DNA of 9,390 nucleotides, taken from Lachnospiraceae bacterium UBA4380. GTDB taxonomy: Bacteria; Bacillota; Clostridia; Lachnospirales; Lachnospiraceae. The first letter of the stretch is position 1. The number at the start of each line of letters is the position of its first letter. The DNA lies in NCBI GenBank assembly GCA_002390025.1, contig DGRU01000062.1, forward strand, positions 1 through 9,390. Direction: 5' to 3'. The notes beneath the pieces are model-generated. The model was not told the DNA's origin, made no database searches, and worked only from the letters and a program-made list of their open reading frames with translations. Of this stretch, positions 5,940 through 9,390 are shown piece by piece. A program made the translations under genes and the position numbers.

Positions 5940-7802
5940 TTATTGCTCATCTAACGGGGCATATCTTTTCGCTATTGCTTCCGCAATGCGGATGCCGTCC
6001 ATGGCAGCCGACATGATGCCGCCCGCGTAACCCGCACCTTCTCCGCAGGGATAAAGTCCCTTGGCGCCGACAGATTCCAGGGTCTGTCCGCGCGGGATCC
6101 GGACCGGGGAGGAAGTGCGGCTCTCCACGCCTGCAACAAGGGCCTGCGGTCCGTCAAATCCAGAGATCATGTGACCGAACCGGTCCATTCCCTCAATAAA
6201 ATCACCTGTCAGATCGGCCGGAAGAAGTCTGTGCAGGGCCGCCCTGCGGCAGGTCCCCTTGACCGCCTCCGAAAGGACGGACTCTCCCGCCGTATTCACC
6301 TGATCCGCCTGATCTTCCTGCAGGGCCTGTTTCCCCTGCAGGGAAGCGCTCTTTTGTGCTTCAAATGAAGCCTTGAACTCCGTGTAATTCTGGATAGGAA
6401 CGGCGCCCCCTCCCATTTCCCAGGCTCTTTTTTCAAGTCTGCGCTGGAAGTCCATGCCGGCAAGAACATGGTCGCTGCCGAATTCCTTTTGTCCGACCGT
6501 GATCACAATCGCGCTGTTGGCCCAGCCGCTGCCGCGCCCTTCGTCGCTCATGCCGTTCACACAGACATGTCCCTGCTCGGAAGATGCGTTGACAATATAG
6601 CCGCCCGGACACATGCAGAAGGAATAGACGCCGCGACCGGAGGAGGCCTTCGCTGTCAGTTTATAGGGAGATGCGGACAGCCTCATCCCTGCAAGTTCCT
6701 CCGGATCGCTGACCCCGTACTGGCTCTGGTCAATGAGGGCCTGGGGATGCGCGACGCGGAATCCCACCGCGAACTGTTTCTGCTCCAGGGGAATATTCTC
6801 CCGGAACAGTTCCTCAATGGTATCTCTGGCGCTGTGGCCGACTGCAAAGACAACCGCTTGCGCGGGGATCCACTCATCCCGGCTCTGTGAGCCGTCATCC
6901 GCAGGGGAAAGAGAGCGCACATACAGACCGCTGATCCGGCGGCCTCTCTCCGGCTCCGAAGCGGGATCCAAAGCGGAATCCGGAGCAGGATCCGAAACAG
7001 AATTCGAAGAAGAATCCAAAGCAGAATCCGGAGCAAAATTCGAAGCGGGATCCGGAACAGGATCCAGAGCCGATCCCTCTCCTGTGAAAGAAAAGCCCGT
7101 GCAGAGGGTTTCAAAGCGCACTTCCCCGCCTGCCTGCTCGATCCGCCGGCGGATCTTCGGTATCACCTGACGCAGTCTGTCCGTACCTATATGGGGTTTT
7201 CCCTCATAGAGGATGGATTCCGAAGCGCCGGCGCTGACAAAGGTGCGCAGCACCTGCAGGGAGCGGCCGGTGCGGTCATTGATCTGGGTGTTCAGCTTCC
7301 CGTCAGAGAATGTCCCTGCGCCGCCCTCTCCGAACTGTACGTTCGAGACAGTGTCCAGAATGCCGGTCTCCCAGTATTTCTCGACATCTCGTGTGCGGTC
7401 CTCCATTTTCCTGCCGCGCTCGATGACAAGAGGCTGATATCCGTGCTCCGCCAGATACAGGGCGCAGAAAAGGCCCGCCGGACCTGCGCCGATGACAACG
7501 GGCCGGTGGGGCAGCTTCTCACTTCCGCCGGAAGGAAACCGATAGCTGTCCACGGGAGCCTGCGTCACATTTTTGTTCCTGAGGCGCCGCACAAGAGAGG
7601 CCTCCTCCCTGGCGCTGATTCCCATGTCCACATCTACTGTATACATGTCAAAAAGCTGCGGCTTTTTGCGCGCATCGACAGAGTGGCGCACGATGGTGAA
7701 GGAAAAAGACCGGTCCCTGACGCGGATGGTCTTCCTGATTTTATTTTCAAGGGCTCCCTGCTCATAGCCGCAGGGGAGCCGGAGCTGTGAAATTCTGATC
7801 AT
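5940..7802 (-). CDS. FAD-dependent dehydrogenase, COG2509 type, with acidic repeat insert
   Basis: The 620-residue flavoprotein starts with a small alpha/beta domain (about 1-90, MIRISQLRLP...), then the FAD-binding VIGAGPAGLFCA (103-114) and VQFGEGGAGTFSDGKL (155-170). Further landmarks are AVVFAVGHSARDT (316-328), FCMCPGGYIVNASSE (395-409), LLPADLTGDFIEGM (526-539) and the FAD-contacting CGEGAGYAGGIMSAAMDGI (586-604). This order fits the widespread, uncharacterised COG2509 dehydrogenases, whose substrate is unknown. Members are, from memory, nearer 530 residues; the excess here includes the low-complexity segment 244-285, in which every fourth residue is D, N or E (247, 251, 255 and so on to 283), and a Q/A-rich stretch at about 483-510. 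The start matches the family N-terminus but has no Shine-Dalgarno; U6 precedes the ATG directly, after a nested hairpin. It is followed 16 bases later by proB and preceded 77 bases earlier by another flavoprotein. Confidence 0.88.
   Translation of the reverse strand: MIRISQLRLPCGYEQGALENKIRKTIRVRDRSFSFTIVRHSVDARKKPQLFDMYTVDVDMGISAREEASLVRRLRNKNVTQAPVDSYRFPSGGSEKLPHRPVVIGAGPAGLFCALYLAEHGYQPLVIERGRKMEDRTRDVEKYWETGILDTVSNVQFGEGGAGTFSDGKLNTQINDRTGRSLQVLRTFVSAGASESILYEGKPHIGTDRLRQVIPKIRRRIEQAGGEVRFETLCTGFSFTGEGSALDPVPDPASNFAPDSALDSSSNSVSDPAPDSALDPASEPERGRRISGLYVRSLSPADDGSQSRDEWIPAQAVVFAVGHSARDTIEELFRENIPLEQKQFAVGFRVAHPQALIDQSQYGVSDPEELAGMRLSASPYKLTAKASSGRGVYSFCMCPGGYIVNASSEQGHVCVNGMSDEGRGSGWANSAIVITVGQKEFGSDHVLAGMDFQRRLEKRAWEMGGGAVPIQNYTEFKASFEAQKSASLQGKQALQEDQADQVNTAGESVLSEAVKGTCRRAALHRLLPADLTGDFIEGMDRFGHMISGFDGPQALVAGVESRTSSPVRIPRGQTLESVGAKGLYPCGEGAGYAGGIMSAAMDGIRIAEAIAKRYAPLDEQ
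6961..7080 (-). repeat. 12-bp tandem repeat encoding an acidic 4-residue repeat
   Basis: Nine exactly phased 12-base units run from 6961 to 7068, starting every 12 bases, with a partial tenth to 7080. The plus-strand consensus is GCRGRATCCGAA. Units differ by substitutions only, with no insertions or deletions between them. In the coding frame they give four-residue units such as SALD, PVPD and PASN (residues 244-285). All three minus-strand frames stay open through the array, as expected when the period is a multiple of three. It looks like an old internal expansion held in phase by selection for the reading frame. Confidence 0.93.
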
Positions 7803-7822
7803 AAAAAAGTATCTGTTCTGAT

Positions 7823-7871
7823 GTCAGGGTCTCCCGGCCTTCCCGGGCAATGCCGACGCAGACCTTCTGAC
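7823..7871 (-). promoter_or_regulatory. Nested hairpin before the COG2509-type gene
   Basis: In minus-strand RNA, GUCAG (7871-7867) pairs with CUGAC (7827-7823), GGUCU (7864-7860) with AGACC (7832-7828), and CCCGG (7847-7843) with CCGGG (7837-7833). The 3' side is one continuous 15-base arm and the 5' side carries AA and a 12-base bulge. The structure fills most of the 77-base gap and ends 20 bases before an ATG that has six Us directly upstream and no ribosome site. It may affect translation or mRNA stability; it is not followed closely enough by U to be a clear terminator. Confidence 0.45.
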
Positions 7872-7879
7872 CCTTTTCA

Positions 7880-9274
7880 TCATCTCTTATCAAAATGCAA
7901 ATACCGCGCGGCTGACCGGCCGGCCAGCAGGCCGCTGGTCATAGCCCACTGCAGGTTATATCCGCCGCAGCGCCCGTCCACATCCAGCAGTTCTCCCGCC
8001 AGAAACAGGCCCGCCGTTTTTTCGGACGCGAAGGTGTCGTCTATTTCGGACAGGGGAACCCCGCCCTTTGTGACCTGGGCGTGTTCGAATCCGCCTGTCG
8101 CAGTCACCTCCACTTCCAGGGCACGCAGGGTCTCCATGATCCCCCGCAGCTCCTGGTCGGAGAGCCGTCTGGCCTTCATCTCGGCCTGGAGGCCCGCCCG
8201 GGCAAGGATCATGTCGATCACTTTCCGGTGAGCCAGCCCCAGCAGAAAGTCCCCCAGCATCTGGCCCCGGTCCTGGAGAAGGCGGTCTTCCATCTCCTTT
8301 TCATACTCCTGGCGGGTAAACTCAGGCAGAAAATCAACCAGGACACGGACTCTGCGCCCTTGCGAGAGGTGCTCTGCAGCGATCCCGCTGATCTGAAATA
8401 CCGGGATGCCGGACAGACTGTTTTCCGTGATCTGCAGTTCTCCGTCTTCGCAGATGTTCTGCTCCGGACAGCCGTCCCCGCCCTGCTCGGCCCTATCACT
8501 CACAAGCGTCACCGAGGCATGACAGCGGACACCCGCCGCCCGCCGCAGCAAGGGATCGTCCGTCTCCAGACGGGTCAGGGCCGGAAGGGGTTTGATGACC
8601 CTGTGGAAAAAATGCTCCGCAATGCGATAGCCGTCACCGCTGCAGCCAAAGGACGGACCGGCCAGACCTCCCGTACAGAGGATCACGGCATCACAGCAGA
8701 AGGAATGGCCGGTCTTCTTTGCGGCGTTTTTCCCTGTCTGCTTTGCCGTATTTTTTTCCGTATTTTTTGCTGTACTTTTTGCTTTCCCCTGTGCCTTCCC
8801 CTTCTCCTTTTCTGAAAGAAGATAGCGGATACAGAAGCCGTCCTTGGTCTTCTCGATCTGCTGCACCTGACAGTCCGTACAGACCTCTGCTCCCTCCTGC
8901 CGCAGGCGCTTTTCGAAGGCCCTGGCAACTGTCTCTGCCTGATCCGTGCGCGGATAGACGTACCCGCCGCGGTCATGGACAGGCACACCTGCCTCCCTAA
9001 AAAAGCGGATCAGATTCTCCTGCGAAAACTTTTCAAGAAAAGAAAGTACGCGGCGGATCTCATTTTTGCTGTCGTGTGTGTGATAACATGACTCGTCAAG
9101 AAAGAGATTGGTCAGATTACATCTGCCGTTCCCGGTCGCATAGATCTTCTTCGCGATTTTTTCATTTTTTTCAAATAAGGTGACGCTGCATCCCGCCTGC
9201 GCCGCCGCAATCGCCGCCATGCAGCCGGAAGCGCCCGCCCCGATCACTGCGACCCTGCCGCCGCTATTCTCCAT
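7880..9274 (-). CDS. HI0933/BaiN/YhiN-family flavoprotein with lysine-rich repeat insert
   Basis: The 464-residue protein belongs to the HI0933-like family (Pfam 03486, related to E. coli YhiN and clostridial BaiN), often annotated as an NAD(P)/FAD-dependent or aminoacetone-oxidase-like enzyme. Visible motifs are the FAD-binding VIGAGASGCMAA (10-21), YATGNGRCNLTN (45-56), GGYVYPRTDQAETVA (103-117), ILCTGGLAGPSFGCSGDGY (198-216), the middle-domain GDFLLGLAHRKV (341-352), ATGGFEHAQVTKGGV (392-406) and GELLDVDGRCGGYNLQWA (428-445). Normal members are about 400-420 residues; the excess is mainly residues 156-189, where K (once Q) stands at every fourth position (158, 162, 166 and so on to 186). 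The substrate cannot be told from sequence; the BaiN link to bile acid reduction should not be assumed. ATG 9274-9272 is preceded by AGGAG at a 6-base spacing. It heads the visible flavoprotein-flavoprotein-proB cluster. Confidence 0.9.
   Translation of the reverse strand: MENSGGRVAVIGAGASGCMAAIAAAQAGCSVTLFEKNEKIAKKIYATGNGRCNLTNLFLDESCYHTHDSKNEIRRVLSFLEKFSQENLIRFFREAGVPVHDRGGYVYPRTDQAETVARAFEKRLRQEGAEVCTDCQVQQIEKTKDGFCIRYLLSEKEKGKAQGKAKSTAKNTEKNTAKQTGKNAAKKTGHSFCCDAVILCTGGLAGPSFGCSGDGYRIAEHFFHRVIKPLPALTRLETDDPLLRRAAGVRCHASVTLVSDRAEQGGDGCPEQNICEDGELQITENSLSGIPVFQISGIAAEHLSQGRRVRVLVDFLPEFTRQEYEKEMEDRLLQDRGQMLGDFLLGLAHRKVIDMILARAGLQAEMKARRLSDQELRGIMETLRALEVEVTATGGFEHAQVTKGGVPLSEIDDTFASEKTAGLFLAGELLDVDGRCGGYNLQWAMTSGLLAGRSAARYLHFDKR
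8708..8803 (-). repeat. 12-bp tandem repeat encoding a lysine-rich 4-residue repeat
   Basis: Eight 12-base units start every 12 bases from 8708 to 8792, with plus-strand forms such as TGCCGTATTTTT, TTCCGTATTTTT and TGCTGTACTTTT. Each encodes four residues of the pattern K-x-(T/A)-(A/G/E), residues about 158-189 of the HI0933-family protein. The units are well diverged but have no length changes. Runs of six to seven T (A on the coding strand) make the array a likely slippage site. Confidence 0.88.
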
Positions 9275-9319
9275 TCCTGTCTCCTGTCATTTTCTCAAGT
9301 TAAGGAAAGACCCTCCAAA

Positions 9320-9370
9320 CAGCTGCCATCCGTCATCAGCCGACATACGTCATCAGCTGATATCTGTCAG
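9320..9370 (-). repeat. Three 17-bp tandem repeats upstream of the HI0933-family gene
   Basis: Units CAGCTGCCATCCGTCAT (9320-9336), CAGCCGACATACGTCAT (9337-9353) and CAGCTGATATCTGTCAG (9354-9370) lie directly end to end. Each pair agrees at roughly three quarters of its positions, and CAGCYG at the start and GTCA near the end are kept in all three. The array ends 45 bases before the start codon. It could be a regulator-binding array or the 3' region of an upstream gene outside the window. The remaining bases 9275-9319 hold the ribosome site and no clear promoter. Confidence 0.65.
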
Positions 9371-9390
9371 GACCGCGTGATCCCCAGGCT

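Noticed and set aside
4781..6016. Plus-strand frame of 411 codons spanning the 12-bp array and the antisense of proB
   Set aside because: It overlaps proB and its flanks; the array is open in several frames because its period is a multiple of three, which inflates this frame artificially.
6961..7080. CRISPR-like array
   Set aside because: Units are 12 bases with no spacers, diverged by substitution, and lie in frame in a flavoprotein gene; there are no cas genes.
9367..9390. Possible 3' end of an upstream minus-strand gene (seven codons before a TGA in one frame)
   Set aside because: A second frame is also open and ends at 9353; with so few codons neither can be told from chance, and the region is repetitive.

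Overview
The window reads as a bacterial chromosome segment from a moderately GC-rich Clostridia-type Firmicute, probably Lachnospiraceae-like. That placement is an inference from protein character, strong AGGAG/GGAGG ribosome sites and gene content; nothing in the sequence fixes genus or species. All eight recognisable genes lie on the minus strand, so transcription runs from high to low coordinates. I see no rRNA, tRNA, CRISPR array, insertion sequence, integrase or phage gene.

Reading in the direction of transcription: a HI0933/BaiN/YhiN-family flavoprotein (7880-9274), a second FAD-dependent dehydrogenase of the COG2509 type (5940-7802) and a PUA-less glutamate 5-kinase, proB (5000-5923), form one cluster. 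It is followed by about 400 bases of repeat-rich and structured DNA without a convincing gene. A beta-propeller lactonase-like gene (3482-4600) comes next, with its own sigma-A-like promoter and a strong downstream hairpin. Then come tgt (2120-3256), yajC (1578-1865), leuB (322-1419) and the first 46 codons of ilvD (1-140, running off the window).

Functionally this is housekeeping: leuB and ilvD serve branched-chain amino acid synthesis, tgt makes the queuosine modification of tRNA, yajC is a Sec translocon accessory, proB starts proline synthesis, and the lactonase-like protein may be a 6-phosphogluconolactonase. The substrates of the two flavoproteins are unknown.

The unexpected material is repetitive and structural. 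Three consecutive genes each carry a diverged tandem array with the same 12-bp period but unrelated sequence: an acidic insert in the COG2509 protein, a lysine-rich insert in the HI0933-family protein, and a non-coding array at the 3' end of proB. The two coding inserts keep a strict 4-residue rhythm, carry opposite charge, and sit at comparable places just before the conserved ATG/CTGG-type strand of each FAD fold. Other signals are a run of hairpins filling the yajC-leuB gap (one with a G-U pair that fits only minus-strand RNA), three 13-bp repeats before ilvD, three 17-bp repeats before the HI0933-family gene, and a nested hairpin before a start codon that lacks a Shine-Dalgarno sequence. 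No clear new defence or mobile system is visible.
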